Part shown: in pieces, positions 9,214-18,166 of the stretch
How the letters are laid out: the number at the start of each line of letters is the position of its first letter
Position numbering within the stretch: the stretch's first letter is position 1
DNA from: Acidobacteriaceae bacterium
GTDB taxonomy: Bacteria > Acidobacteriota > Terriglobia > Terriglobales > Acidobacteriaceae
Assembly (NCBI GenBank): GCA_025462885.1
Contig: JAOAPN010000002.1
Location: 248,001 to 312,000, forward strand
Length of the DNA stretch: 64,000 nt
Direction of reading: 5' to 3'
Notes under the pieces: generated by a model
The model's input: only the letters and a program-made list of their open reading frames with translations
What the model was told of the DNA's origin: nothing
Database searches by the model: none
Position numbers and translations under genes: made by a program

Positions 9214-9250
9214 TATAATGTGACCATAGTATCGTGACCATAGTGGGAGG
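9214..9250 (+). promoter_or_regulatory. Promoter -10 box and duplicated operator of the toxin-antitoxin operon
   Basis: A perfect TATAAT (9214-9219) is followed by two copies of GTGACCATAGT (9220-9230 and 9234-9244) with a 14-base period. The ribosome site GGGAGG (9245-9250) comes next. The repeats sit between promoter and start codon, where a Phd-type antitoxin would bind to repress its own operon. Confidence 0.6.
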
Positions 9251-9256
9251 TGCTTT

Positions 9257-9526
9257 ATGAAAACAATTGCTGCCAGTAAGTTCAAAGCTACCTGCCTTGC
9301 GGTGATGGATGAGGTGCAAGCAAAGCGGGAGCCGGTGATCGTGACGAAGAATGGAAAGCCTGTCGCCCAACTGGTTCCGATGCCTCTGGACGGACCCGAC
9401 CCGATCTTCGGCTTTTACAAGGGAAAGCTGGAGATTGTCGGCGATATCATGTCGCCTATCCTTACCGAGGAAGAGAATGAAGCGTTTTTTGAACGGTCGG
9501 TGGCTAAAGTAAATGATCGTTCTTGA
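9257..9526 (+). CDS. Phd/YefM-family antitoxin
   Basis: An 89-residue antitoxin. The N-terminal DNA-binding fold is typical (SKFKATCLAVMDEVQAKREPVIVTKNGKPVAQLVP). The C-terminal acidic tail (about residues 55-89) would wrap and neutralise the toxin. It overlaps the downstream PIN toxin by 14 bases, so translation is coupled. A duplicated operator precedes it. Confidence 0.9.
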   Translation: MKTIAASKFKATCLAVMDEVQAKREPVIVTKNGKPVAQLVPMPLDGPDPIFGFYKGKLEIVGDIMSPILTEEENEAFFERSVAKVNDRS

Positions 9527-9902
9527 TACCCATACCGTTGTATGGCTCGCCGAATGGCCAGAGTTGCTGTCTGCTAAAGCAAAGGACACAATCACCTCAG
9601 CGCGGCGGCAGGATGGGGTTGCCATCGCCGACAAGACATTGTGGGAGCTGGCGATGCTGATCTCCAAAAAACGGGTGAGCGTACGGACCTCCCTTCTGGA
9701 CTTTCTCCAGGAGGTTGAGCGGAATTTCACAGTCCTTCCAGTGACGAGCTTAATTGCAGACCGCGCCGTGCAGTTTTCAGATCGATATCCAAGTGATCCG
9801 GCAGACCGTCTGATTGGAGCGACTGCAATCGTCCATGGGTTTGCGTTGGTGACGAAAGACCGGGAGATACGTGCCTCCGGTGAAGTGAATTGCATCTGGT
9901 AG
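9513..9902 (+). CDS. vapC: VapC-like PIN-domain toxin (ribonuclease)
   Basis: A 129-residue Mg2+-dependent endoribonuclease of the PIN superfamily. The acidic active-site set is visible: Asp5 in VLDTHT, Glu45 in LWELAML, Asp95/Asp98 in SDPADRLIGA and Asp116 in TKDREI. The length is normal and the frame intact, so the toxin looks active. RNA target is unknown; VapC enzymes often cut tRNA or 23S rRNA. It is coupled to the preceding antitoxin gene. Confidence 0.92.
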   Translation: MIVLDTHTVVWLAEWPELLSAKAKDTITSARRQDGVAIADKTLWELAMLISKKRVSVRTSLLDFLQEVERNFTVLPVTSLIADRAVQFSDRYPSDPADRLIGATAIVHGFALVTKDREIRASGEVNCIW

Positions 9903-9941
9903 CAGCCTGTGACGAGTTGGAGTGAGGGGAGTCTTACGCAT

Positions 9942-11573
9942 ATGGCGACACCTTTAGCAATACCGATCAGCGAGATCGGCCTGGATGAAGTCGAGCGCGC
10001 GCAAGCGCTGGCGCGGCGCTATCACGCTGATTTTGTTGATCTAAAGAACTTCAAGATCCAGCACGAGCTCTTCAAGAGCGTGCCCGTGGACATGATGTTC
10101 CGCTACAACTTCGTGCCGCTGGAGCAGATGGAAGGCCGGCTGGCGATCGCCGTCAGCGATCCGTCGAAGCTCATGGTGCTGGACGAGATCTCCGGTCTGC
10201 TGGGGCAGAGGCTTTTGACGCGCGTAGCCACGCTGAGCCAGATCACCGACCTGCTGAAGAAGACCGAGCAGAGCCAGCGTGTGCTGGATGAGGCAAGCGA
10301 AGGGCTCGCCTTCGACGTCCTTTCGAGCGACGACAGCGAAGACTCGAACATCTCCATCGAACGCCTGACCGCGGATGAGGATATCTCCCCGATCATCCGG
10401 CTTGTCGACACCACGATCTTTACAGCGTTGGAGCGGCGCGCCAGCGATATCCACCTCGAAACCTTCGACGACTGCCTGATGGTCAAGTACCGCATCGACG
10501 GCGTCCTCCAGCAGGCGATGGCCCCGATCGCACGCGAACATCACCAGACCATCCTCTCCCGTATCAAAGTCATGTCGGAGCTGGATATCGCCGAGCGCCG
10601 CGTCCCCCAGGACGGACGGTTCCGCGTCCGCTACAAGGGGCGGCTGATCGACTTCCGCGTCTCCATCATGCCGACCGTCCACGGCGAAAATGCCGTGCTC
10701 CGCGTACTCGACAAGGAATCGATGAGCGAAAAATTCACCAAGCTCTCGCTCGATGTGGTGGGCTTTGCGGCGAAGGACCTCGAACGGTTCCGCCGCTATA
10801 TTAAGGAGCCCTACGGCATGGTGCTGGTCACCGGGCCGACCGGTTCCGGTAAGACGACCACCCTGTACGCGGCGCTCAACGAGATCAAGAGCGAAGAAGA
10901 CAAGATCATCACCATCGAAGACCCGGTCGAATACCAGATTCGCGGCATCACGCAGATTCCCGTAAACGAGAAAAAGGGCCTTACCTTCGCGCGAGGTCTC
11001 CGCTCGATCCTGCGTCATGACCCGGACAAGATTCTGGTCGGCGAAATCCGTGACGCCGAAACAGCGCAGATCGCAATCAACTCGGCCCTCACCGGCCACC
11101 TGGTCTTCACGACCGTCCACGCGAATAACGTCGTCGACGTGCTGGGCCGCTTTCTGAACATGGGCGTTGAGCCTTACAACTTTGTCTCGGCGCTCAACTG
11201 CATCCTCGCGCAGCGGCTGGTCCGGCAGGTGTGCGACTTCTGCGTACAGGACGTCCGCTATAACGAAGCGGAGTTGATCGCCAGCGGCCTCGACCCGGAA
11301 GAGTGGAAGGACTTCAACTTCAAGGAAGGCTCCGGCTGCATCGAGTGCGGCGGCACCGGCTATCGCGGCCGTTCGGCGATCCACGAGCTGCTGGAACTCG
11401 ACGATGAGATCCGCGAGATGCTGCTGGCCAAGAAGCCCGGCAGCGAGATCCGCAAGAAGGCGAAGGAAAAGGGCATGGCGTTCCTGCGCGACTCCGCTTT
11501 GGAGCGGGTGCGAGCCGGGATTACGACCCTCCGCGAGATCAACAAGGTGACGTTTATCGAGGCGGGCCGGTAG
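9942..11573 (+). CDS. GspE/PilB-type secretion or pilus extension ATPase
   Basis: A 543-residue hexameric traffic ATPase that drives pseudopilin or pilin assembly. An N-terminal MshEN/T2SSE-N domain (about residues 10-120) precedes the ATPase core. Walker A GPTGSGKTTT begins at residue 298. The Asp box, Walker B (LVGEIRDAETAQIA) and the His box (GHLVFTTVHANN) follow. A tetracysteine zinc element (CDFC ... CIEC) near residues 430-470 is typical of GspE/PilB. The start is the ATG at 9942 behind GAGGGGAG; the GTG at 9909 lacks support. It heads the pilM-N-O-P-pseudopilin run. Confidence 0.93.
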   Translation: MATPLAIPISEIGLDEVERAQALARRYHADFVDLKNFKIQHELFKSVPVDMMFRYNFVPLEQMEGRLAIAVSDPSKLMVLDEISGLLGQRLLTRVATLSQITDLLKKTEQSQRVLDEASEGLAFDVLSSDDSEDSNISIERLTADEDISPIIRLVDTTIFTALERRASDIHLETFDDCLMVKYRIDGVLQQAMAPIAREHHQTILSRIKVMSELDIAERRVPQDGRFRVRYKGRLIDFRVSIMPTVHGENAVLRVLDKESMSEKFTKLSLDVVGFAAKDLERFRRYIKEPYGMVLVTGPTGSGKTTTLYAALNEIKSEEDKIITIEDPVEYQIRGITQIPVNEKKGLTFARGLRSILRHDPDKILVGEIRDAETAQIAINSALTGHLVFTTVHANNVVDVLGRFLNMGVEPYNFVSALNCILAQRLVRQVCDFCVQDVRYNEAELIASGLDPEEWKDFNFKEGSGCIECGGTGYRGRSAIHELLELDDEIREMLLAKKPGSEIRKKAKEKGMAFLRDSALERVRAGITTLREINKVTFIEAGR

Positions 11574-11649
11574 AGGCAGTAATGCGGTTTGAATCAAGTC
11601 TGCCGGGGTTGGAAGACTTTGTGGGGCTTGGAAGGTAAGCTGGGACGGA

Positions 11650-12690
11650 ATGGAATTTTTACCAAAAGCATTGGGGACGCGACCGCGTCTGGCGGTCGAA
11701 GTTCGGACGGAGAGCGTCGTCGCGGCGCGCGCGGAGGACGCAGCGGGGCTGCTGATTGCCATCGCGCGGGCGAATCTTGAGACAGATGCTGTCGTTCCGG
11801 GATTGAAGGCAGGCAACATCGCCGACCGGGCCAAGGTTGCCGCAGCGGTTCGCCTCGCACTGGACGCAGTGGCGGGTAAAGGCTCGGAGCGAACGCGCCA
11901 CGCGACGCTTATCGTGCCGGATGCCGCCGTGCGGGTTCTGCTGCTGGACTTCGACTCCCTGCCGACAAAGATTCTGGAGGCGCTGCCGGTCGTGCGTTTC
12001 CGTCTGAAAAAACTGCTGCCCTTCGAGGTAGAGGATGCGGTCGTCAGCTACCAGGTGATGTCGAGCGCCAAGGGTTCAGTAACGGTGCTGGCCGTGGCGA
12101 TTCCGCGGGACGTTCTGGCGGAGTACGAGGGCGTAGTCACCGCCGCTGGATATCTTCCGGGAGCCGTGCTGCCAAGTACCCTCGCAGCGCTGGCAGCCCT
12201 GCGCGGCGCGGATACGGGAGCGCCTGCGTCGGCGCTGGTCGTAAACACCGAAGCGCAACAGGTGACCACGGCAATCGTGCGGGACGGCATCTTGCTGCTG
12301 CACCGAACGCTGGAGATGGGCGGTGGCCCGGTTTCAGCGCGCGCCACGACCGACGCGTACGACCGCGTCGATGCACAGGCCGAGATCGACACCGGAGTTC
12401 TGGGCGGCGTTGCGACCGAAGCGTTCGTGGACGATGGTGCCGGAGAAGTGGCACAGGCCGTCAGTGTAGCGGCAGCTTATTTTGAAGACACCCTGGGAGT
12501 TGCGCCGGAGCTCGTTTTGGCTTCTGGAACGACCAGTGCCGAGACACTGGAACGGATTCTCCAAACGAGCGGGCTTGAGGGTCTGCGGGTGCGTGAGTTA
12601 ATGGAGCCAGCGATGATTGCGGCTGGCGCAGCGACTGCTGGCGTGTCGCGCGGCTGGCTTGCAGGCGTGAAGGGAGCGTTGACGAGTTGA
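11650..12690 (+). CDS. PilM-like (GspL cytoplasmic-domain-like) assembly protein
   Basis: A 346-residue protein with an actin-like fold of the PilM/FtsA class. It links the ATPase to the inner-membrane PilN-PilO complex. The recognisable stretch is LPVVRFRLKKLLPFEVEDAVVSYQVM, where PilM proteins read RWEAEQYIPF. There is no transmembrane segment. Its TGA overlaps the ATG of the next gene by one base. Sequence divergence is high, so assignment rests on this motif and on gene order. Confidence 0.78.
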   Translation: MEFLPKALGTRPRLAVEVRTESVVAARAEDAAGLLIAIARANLETDAVVPGLKAGNIADRAKVAAAVRLALDAVAGKGSERTRHATLIVPDAAVRVLLLDFDSLPTKILEALPVVRFRLKKLLPFEVEDAVVSYQVMSSAKGSVTVLAVAIPRDVLAEYEGVVTAAGYLPGAVLPSTLAALAALRGADTGAPASALVVNTEAQQVTTAIVRDGILLLHRTLEMGGGPVSARATTDAYDRVDAQAEIDTGVLGGVATEAFVDDGAGEVAQAVSVAAAYFEDTLGVAPELVLASGTTSAETLERILQTSGLEGLRVRELMEPAMIAAGAATAGVSRGWLAGVKGALTS

Positions 12691-13364
12691 TGCGAATCTC
12701 AGTCAATCTTGCGACGCGGCCCTTCGTCGAGTTGCGCCCCTTATTTGCCAAGCTTCGGCTGGCCATGATGGTACTGGCCCTGATCGCGGTAGGCCTCGGT
12801 TTCTGGCTGCACGCGCTCAACGTTCGTGCCAGTGCCGCCCGTGCCCAGATGGACGCACTGCGGGCGAAGACCTTCGCGTTCCAGCAGGAGAAGCAGTCCA
12901 ATGAGGCCAGGATGCGGCAGCCGCAGAACCGCGGCGTGCTCGACCGCTCACAGTTTCTAAACGCCGTGTTCGCGCAGAAGAGCTTTAGCTGGACCGCTGT
13001 CATGATGGATCTCGAACGGGTGCTCCCGATCGGGGTGCAGGTGACGAGCCTGGAGCCGCAGATCGCCAAAGATGGCTCGGTCAACATCCGTCTGCGGGTC
13101 AGCGGCGATCGCGAGCGCGCTGTCATGCTGGTTCGGAATTTGGAGAAATCGCAGCGCTTCGTTGCACCGCGCCTCGCGAACGAGGCGGCCCAGGCGGCCG
13201 AGTCCGGACGGAATGGCGGAGCAGTCTCCACAGTTGCTCCCGGGTCCGTGGAGTTCGATATTTTGAGTGGCTATAACCCGCTCCCCGCCGCAGCCGTCAA
13301 TCAGGTCAAGGCGGCTTTGTCCGCGACCTCGTCGCACTCGCAACGTGCAGGGGGTGCCCGATGA
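12690..13364 (+). CDS. PilN-like inner-membrane assembly protein
   Basis: A 224-residue protein. The N-terminal MRISVNLATRPF resembles the PilN entry motif INLLP/NLATRP, which binds PilM. A single transmembrane helix at about residues 22-42 follows, then a periplasmic coiled coil and ferredoxin-like domain. The ATG at 12690 is chosen over an in-frame TTG one codon earlier because it overlaps the upstream stop. The gene overlaps the next by ATGA. Confidence 0.82.
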   Translation: MRISVNLATRPFVELRPLFAKLRLAMMVLALIAVGLGFWLHALNVRASAARAQMDALRAKTFAFQQEKQSNEARMRQPQNRGVLDRSQFLNAVFAQKSFSWTAVMMDLERVLPIGVQVTSLEPQIAKDGSVNIRLRVSGDRERAVMLVRNLEKSQRFVAPRLANEAAQAAESGRNGGAVSTVAPGSVEFDILSGYNPLPAAAVNQVKAALSATSSHSQRAGGAR

Positions 13365-14050
13365 CGGTCGTGCTCGATAACAAGACCGGTGGCACCCAGC
13401 GCATGACGGAGCGCACCCGGAAGCTGCTCAATCTGAAGAATATCCATATCGCAGGCGTGGTCGCTCTCGGCCTGGTGTGCCTCTATCTGCTGGCGCATAT
13501 GGCGTACGCGTGGCAGGATGCGAAGAGCCAGGATGCCTCCGCGGTCGCCCAGCAGACGGTGGCGCTGCGACAGGCTGAGGGAGCCGCGCGACCCCTTGCC
13601 GGCCTCGACGAAAAATTGAAGCAAGCCACCGTCGAGTCGGACCAGTTCTACGCGAAGCGGCTGCCGTTCGCCCGCAGCGAGGTTCTTACCGAGTTAGGCG
13701 CGCTGGCGAAGAAGCAGAACGTAAAGCTGAGCCGCGTCCAGTACGGTGAAGCTCCGGTGCTGGATGAGACCAGTCCGGGAGGAGCCCTCACGCGCGTCCA
13801 GATGGATGCGAGCCTGACCGGCGACTACCGCCCCCTCGTGCTCTTCATCAATGGCCTGGAGCGCGACAAGATGTTCTTCGTCATCAGCGCGATGGCGCTG
13901 ACCGGCCAGCAGAGCGGAACAGTCGGCGTCCGGTTGAGAATTACGACGTACCTCCGCGCGCCAATGGGCTCCGAGAGCATCGCCGGTCCAGTCGCTGGCA
14001 CCGTCTCTAGTTTTGTAGATGCGACCTCTGCCGATGGAGGTGCGCGATGA
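13361..14050 (+). CDS. PilO-like inner-membrane assembly protein
   Basis: A 229-residue bitopic protein. A short cytoplasmic N-terminus precedes one transmembrane helix near residues 28-50. A coiled coil (VAQQTVALRQAEG ...) leads to a C-terminal ferredoxin-like domain with the PilO-like YRPLVLFINGLERDKMFFVI. It would pair with the PilN-like protein in the alignment subcomplex. It overlaps both neighbouring genes by ATGA, indicating tight translational coupling. Confidence 0.82.
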   Translation: MTVVLDNKTGGTQRMTERTRKLLNLKNIHIAGVVALGLVCLYLLAHMAYAWQDAKSQDASAVAQQTVALRQAEGAARPLAGLDEKLKQATVESDQFYAKRLPFARSEVLTELGALAKKQNVKLSRVQYGEAPVLDETSPGGALTRVQMDASLTGDYRPLVLFINGLERDKMFFVISAMALTGQQSGTVGVRLRITTYLRAPMGSESIAGPVAGTVSSFVDATSADGGAR

Positions 14051-14652
14051 ATCTGAGCGGAGACGACCAGAAGAAGGCCATCGCGATCGGGGCCTTCGTC
14101 GCGCTTGCGGTAGGAGTCCTCTACTACCAACTCAGCGACTCCGGCAGCCCGGCTGCCCCCCCTCCGCCGCCGGTGATCACCTCCGTATCCACGTCCACGC
14201 ACCCGGCCACGACGGCGGGAACCAAACCTGCCGTGGCGAATACGAATGCTTCCACGCAATTGGATCCGACCCTGAAGATGGGTCCTATGCTGGTGACCGA
14301 GGCCTTGGTGTATTCGGGTAACGGCCGCAATATATTTTCCGCGAGTTCAGTTCCGGTGGAGATGCCGAAGGCAATCGCTCCAGCCCGTCCGAAGGGACCG
14401 CTGGCTCCGGTCTATGTAGCGCCGAGTGGACCGCCACCCCCTCCTCCGATCGATCTCAAGTTCTTCGGAACAGCCACCTCGGGCAATGGCACGCGGCAAG
14501 CATTTCTGCTGCATGGCGAAGACGTATTCCTCGCATCGGCCGGCGACGTCGTGCAGCGACGCTACAAAGTGATCTCGGTAGCCGCGAACTCCATCGTGGT
14601 GGAGGACATGACAAACAACAACCGTCAGACTCTCCCCCTACTGACGAATTAA
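14047..14652 (+). CDS. PilP/GspC-like periplasmic linker protein
   Basis: 201 residues with one N-terminal transmembrane helix (about residues 10-27). A Pro-rich linker follows (PPPPP runs near residues 36-42 and 121-127). The C-terminal beta-domain (LKFFGTATSGNGTRQAFLL ... VVQRRYKVISVAANSIVVED) matches the HR domain of PilP/GspC that contacts the secretin. No secretin gene follows in this window. It overlaps the pilO-like gene by ATGA. Confidence 0.8.
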   Translation: MNLSGDDQKKAIAIGAFVALAVGVLYYQLSDSGSPAAPPPPPVITSVSTSTHPATTAGTKPAVANTNASTQLDPTLKMGPMLVTEALVYSGNGRNIFSASSVPVEMPKAIAPARPKGPLAPVYVAPSGPPPPPPIDLKFFGTATSGNGTRQAFLLHGEDVFLASAGDVVQRRYKVISVAANSIVVEDMTNNNRQTLPLLTN

Positions 14653-14686
14653 ACCATCGTGGATCTGATTCTGATGCAGGTGTGCT

Positions 14687-15592
14687 TTGCAGCCTAAGCG
14701 AATTCATCCGGGACGACCGAACTCAGGACAAAGAGCCGAAGAAGGCTTCGCACTGATTGCGCTCGTAGTGGCAATCTTCCTGGTGCTTCTCATCCTGGGA
14801 ATTGCTGCTCCGCGAGTCGCCCAGGAGCTGCGGCGTGACCGCGAGGTGGAGGCGGTCCATCGCGCCAACCAGTATGTGCGAGCGATCCAGGTCTTCTATA
14901 AGAAGAACGGACGCTATCCGACGACGATGGACCAGTTGGAGAAGACCAACAACGTCCGCTACCTGCGCCAGAAGTACGTCGATCCCACCACCGGCAAGGC
15001 AGACTGGCGGCTGATCCATGTCGGTGAAGCCAAGACCACCGTGAAAGGGTTCTTCGGACAGCCGCTTTCAGGATTGAATACTCAGAACATCGGAACTGGC
15101 GTGGGCGGGGCGACCAACGTAAATTCAACCGGCACTACCGGAGCTACGGGAAGCGCCGGTTCGAGCGTGGGGGGATCGTCCACAGGTGGGATGGGTGGAA
15201 CAGGATTTTCGCTCACAGGCGGCGTTGGCGGAACGCCTTCGGTCGGAGGGTTCGGCTCCGCTTCCAGCACCTCGACGAATTCAAATGGCGGCGTAGGAAG
15301 CCAGTCGGCCACGGATTTCAAGGGTGCCGGCGGCCCGATCGTTGGAATCGGAAGCGCCGCCTCAGGCAAGTCGATCCTGGAGCTGAACGAGCAGACCACC
15401 TACGAGACCTGGGAGTTTCTGTACGATCCGCGTATCGAGCAGATGAAGGCTCGCGCCAGCCTCTTCGGTGGTGGGGCCACGGCGGCGAACGCGACGACCT
15501 TCGGAGCGCCCGGCTCCGGGATCTCTCCCGCCACTTCTACGCCGAGCACGACCACGCCAACCCCTTCCGGTTCGACGCCAACCCCTCCTTAG
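14687..15592 (+). CDS. Pseudopilin-like protein with Gly/Ser/Thr-rich insert and no Glu at +5
   Basis: A 301-residue prepilin-like protein. The leader EEG|FALIALVVAIFL gives prepilin-peptidase cleavage between Gly20 and Phe21, followed by the hydrophobic stalk helix. Position +5 is Ala instead of the usual Glu, as in GspK-type tip pseudopilins. The globular start NQYVRAIQVFYKKNGRYPTTMDQLE is GspG-like. Residues 120-215 are an unusual Gly/Ser/Thr-rich low-complexity stretch, and the end is Thr/Pro-rich. The start is the TTG at 14687, behind GCAGG; an in-frame stop lies just upstream. Confidence 0.8.
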   Translation: MQPKRIHPGRPNSGQRAEEGFALIALVVAIFLVLLILGIAAPRVAQELRRDREVEAVHRANQYVRAIQVFYKKNGRYPTTMDQLEKTNNVRYLRQKYVDPTTGKADWRLIHVGEAKTTVKGFFGQPLSGLNTQNIGTGVGGATNVNSTGTTGATGSAGSSVGGSSTGGMGGTGFSLTGGVGGTPSVGGFGSASSTSTNSNGGVGSQSATDFKGAGGPIVGIGSAASGKSILELNEQTTYETWEFLYDPRIEQMKARASLFGGGATAANATTFGAPGSGISPATSTPSTTTPTPSGSTPTPP

Positions 15593-15646
15593 TACAAAGT
15601 TTTCCCGATTTCAGGAGGAGCAGGCGTCAGGGGCGCAGGGATAGAT

Positions 15647-16006
15647 TCATGCGGTCGTCGGTTGCCACAGAGCAATCGCAGCGCCCGTGGGATCGGTCAA
15701 GATAGTCATCCATCCGTGGCCGGGAACCTCATGGGGCCCGCGAATGACCGTTGCGCCGAGATCCGTCGCCTGCTTGGTGGCAGCGTTAATGTCGTCCACT
15801 CCTACGTAAGCGAGCCAGACATTCGGAACCCCGGGTGTGGTGAAGATTCCGCCGCCGGGACCATCGTCCGGTTTGAACATGGAGTAGATCATGCCGTTGC
15901 CCATGTCGTTGTCGGTGAAAGTCCAGCCAAAGAGTTTGCCGTAAAAGTCCTTGGACTTTGCGACGTCGGGGGTGGCGAGTTCGAGATGTACGAAAGGATT
16001 TGCCAT
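15647..16006 (-). CDS. VOC-superfamily (glyoxalase/bleomycin-resistance fold) protein
   Basis: A 119-residue single-domain protein with two beta-alpha-beta-beta-beta modules (FVHLELATPDVAKSKDFYGKLFGW and WLAYVGVDDINAATKQA). His7 and Glu9 in the first strand are candidate metal ligands. Members include glyoxalase-like enzymes and dioxygenases; this short YdcN/27kD-antigen-like class usually has no known substrate. GAGGAAA precedes the start codon. The orientation is opposite to the pilus operon, so it is not part of it. Confidence 0.85.
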   Translation of the reverse strand: MANPFVHLELATPDVAKSKDFYGKLFGWTFTDNDMGNGMIYSMFKPDDGPGGGIFTTPGVPNVWLAYVGVDDINAATKQATDLGATVIRGPHEVPGHGWMTILTDPTGAAIALWQPTTA

Positions 16007-16242
16007 AAATTTCCTCGTTTTGAATTGAAGTTGCGTTGCGAACAGGAGCCGAAGGGTACCAGCAGCAACATGCTAATGGACAGAGAGCGTATTAGCTTGG
16101 CGAGTCAGATTAATTTTTGGGGTAGTGGGTTGGTTTGAAAATTGCGCTTGCGAGGTTGCCTGATGTCGTGGGCGTACAATTTCAGCATGAAAATCACTGC
16201 CAGGTGGCAATTCAATCCTGACGGCCTGAGAGGATAGCTGGT

Positions 16243-16401
16243 ATGTCGATTAGCTTTTATCTTGGTGTTCTGTGTCTGATTGCAGCGATTGTTCTGCTGT
16301 ATCAGGCTTTAGGGAAACACAATGCTGGAGAGAAGAAGCAGTTCAAGGTGAGATTAGTTCTCGGGCTTGCGATGCTAATTCTTGCGAACCACCTTCGCTG
16401 A
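16243..16401 (+). CDS. 52-residue hydrophobic peptide, two TM segments
   Basis: ATG at 16243 behind GAGAGGA, ending TGA at 16401. Two hydrophobic segments (about residues 4-21 and 36-49) are separated by the charged turn GKHNAGEKKQFKVR. No family is recognised. It runs head-on toward the DHA2 transporter gene, with only 21 bases between the stop codons. The start signal and the membrane hairpin pattern argue for a real gene, but coding status is inferred. Confidence 0.5.
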   Translation: MSISFYLGVLCLIAAIVLLYQALGKHNAGEKKQFKVRLVLGLAMLILANHLR

Positions 16402-16422
16402 TTGGCCGAGACGGAACTAAGT

Positions 16423-18012
16423 CTAATGAGCTCCAGCGGGCGCTTTACCCGGCTTTACTTTCTTCAACAGCCAGACAATCCCCACGCAGAAGAAACAAAG
16501 CAGTGAGAGCCAGCGGAAGACGTCGACGAACGCCCAGTTCGTGGCCTGGCGTCCCAGTTCCTGGTAGAGGCGAGCCTGCGCCGCCGCGAGCGAGTTGCTC
16601 GGGCCGAAGTAGCCGGAGAGCGAGTGCTGAAGCTGGCCGACTGCGTTCTGGAACTGCTGACCGGTGCGCGGGACGGAGCCGGTAATGTCGTTCTGGTGGG
16701 CGGCGGCCCGGCGGGTGAGCAGCGTCTGGGCCACTGAAATTCCGATCGATCCACCAATATTCCGCATCAGGTTGAAGAGCCCGGAGGCGTTGCCGATCTG
16801 CTTGTTGTCGAGTGTTCCGTAGGCAGCCGTACTGATCGGAACAAAGACAAAGCTCAATCCGAAGCCTGTAAGCAGGATAGGGAGAAGGAGAGTGGTCGGC
16901 GAGACGTCGAGGGTGATATTCCCGAAATAGAGGGTGGTCATGCCAAAGGTCAGAAAGCCGAAGGTGAGCAGGAAACGCGGATCCACCTTATTCGAGAGAT
17001 AGCCAATCACCGGCATGCCACAGATCGCGCCCAGTCCACGCGGCGCGACGACCAGCCCGGCAGTGAAGGCGGTGTAGCCCAACAACTCCTGGTAGAAGAG
17101 CGGCAGGACGGTGACGGTGGAGTAGATTCCGACCCCGAACATGAAGATCAGCGCGCAGCCAATGGCGAAGTTCCGGTCCTTGAGCACCTTCAGGTCGACC
17201 AGCGTGTTCTTGTTGCGCCAGGAGTGCCACACAAAGAATACGAACGAGACGACCAGCGCCCCGACCGCCCAGCGGAGCCAGATGGCTCCGAACCAGTCGT
17301 CTTCCTGACCCTTATCAAGCACGACCTGCAGGCAGCCGGTCCAGATCACCAGGGCGGCAAAGCCGTAGCGGTCGAACGCAGCGACCTTGGCTTTGGAGAT
17401 GTAGGGGGGATCAATGATGAAACGATTAATCATGTACAGGGCGAGAATCCCGATGGGGATATTGATATAGAAGGCGTAACGCCAGGAGTAGGTATCGGTC
17501 AGCCAACCGCCCAGGGTGGGGCCGAGGACCGGCGCGACTACCACTCCAAAGGCAAAGACCGCCATGGCAGCACCGCGCTTGGCGGGCGGGAACGATTCCA
17601 GCAGAATGGCCTGGGACAGCGGCTGGAGCGCTCCACCGCCTGCCCCCTGGATGACCCGGGCGATCAGCATGAAGGCCAGCGTCGGGGCGGCTCCGCAGGC
17701 GAAGCTGGCTACCGTAAAGATGGCAACGCAGGACATCAGGAAGCGCTTGCGCCCGAATCTGAGGGAACACCAGTTGCTGGCCGGCAGGACGATTGCGTTA
17801 GCCACCAGGTAGCTGGTGAGCACCCAGGTAGCCTCATCTGTTGATGCAGAAAGAGATCCAGCAATATACGGAAGCGCCACCGAGGCGATGGCGGTGTCAA
17901 GCACCTCCATAAAAGTGGCGAGCATGACGGCCGCAGCGATCAGCCAGGGATTCACTCCATGGGTCACCTGCGCGGATTGGTCCGGAGGCGCAGTGGCTTC
18001 GGAGCTGGCCAT
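16423..18012 (-). CDS. DHA2-family MFS drug exporter (EmrB/QacA type)
   Basis: 529 residues with 14 predicted transmembrane helices, the size and pattern of DHA2 proton/drug antiporters. Motif A appears as SLRFGRKRFLMSC after TM2. Motif C (ALGPTLGGWLTD type) is visible in TM5. The N-terminal ATFMEVLDTAIASVALPYIAG is the family D1 motif. No EmrA-like adaptor or outer-membrane partner is next to it, so it may act alone at the inner membrane. Substrate unknown. Confidence 0.92.
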   Translation of the reverse strand: MASSEATAPPDQSAQVTHGVNPWLIAAAVMLATFMEVLDTAIASVALPYIAGSLSASTDEATWVLTSYLVANAIVLPASNWCSLRFGRKRFLMSCVAIFTVASFACGAAPTLAFMLIARVIQGAGGGALQPLSQAILLESFPPAKRGAAMAVFAFGVVVAPVLGPTLGGWLTDTYSWRYAFYINIPIGILALYMINRFIIDPPYISKAKVAAFDRYGFAALVIWTGCLQVVLDKGQEDDWFGAIWLRWAVGALVVSFVFFVWHSWRNKNTLVDLKVLKDRNFAIGCALIFMFGVGIYSTVTVLPLFYQELLGYTAFTAGLVVAPRGLGAICGMPVIGYLSNKVDPRFLLTFGFLTFGMTTLYFGNITLDVSPTTLLLPILLTGFGLSFVFVPISTAAYGTLDNKQIGNASGLFNLMRNIGGSIGISVAQTLLTRRAAAHQNDITGSVPRTGQQFQNAVGQLQHSLSGYFGPSNSLAAAQARLYQELGRQATNWAFVDVFRWLSLLCFFCVGIVWLLKKVKPGKAPAGAH

Positions 18013-18166
18013 GGAAGTCTCTGCTTTCTAATGCTTATCGTGGAGCAATGGCAGTTCAGTTGGAAGGGAATCAGCCCTTTTCTCTTAGAGGCTCGCGGGG
18101 CACGAGTGGATGCATCCCGAACTTTCAGGAGTTGGAATCTCCTTCGGCGGATTTTGCATCACATAT

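Noticed and set aside
10041..11834. 597-codon open frame antisense to the GspE/PilB gene
   Set aside because: Shadow of a strongly conserved ATPase gene; composition is typical of antisense frames in GC-rich DNA.
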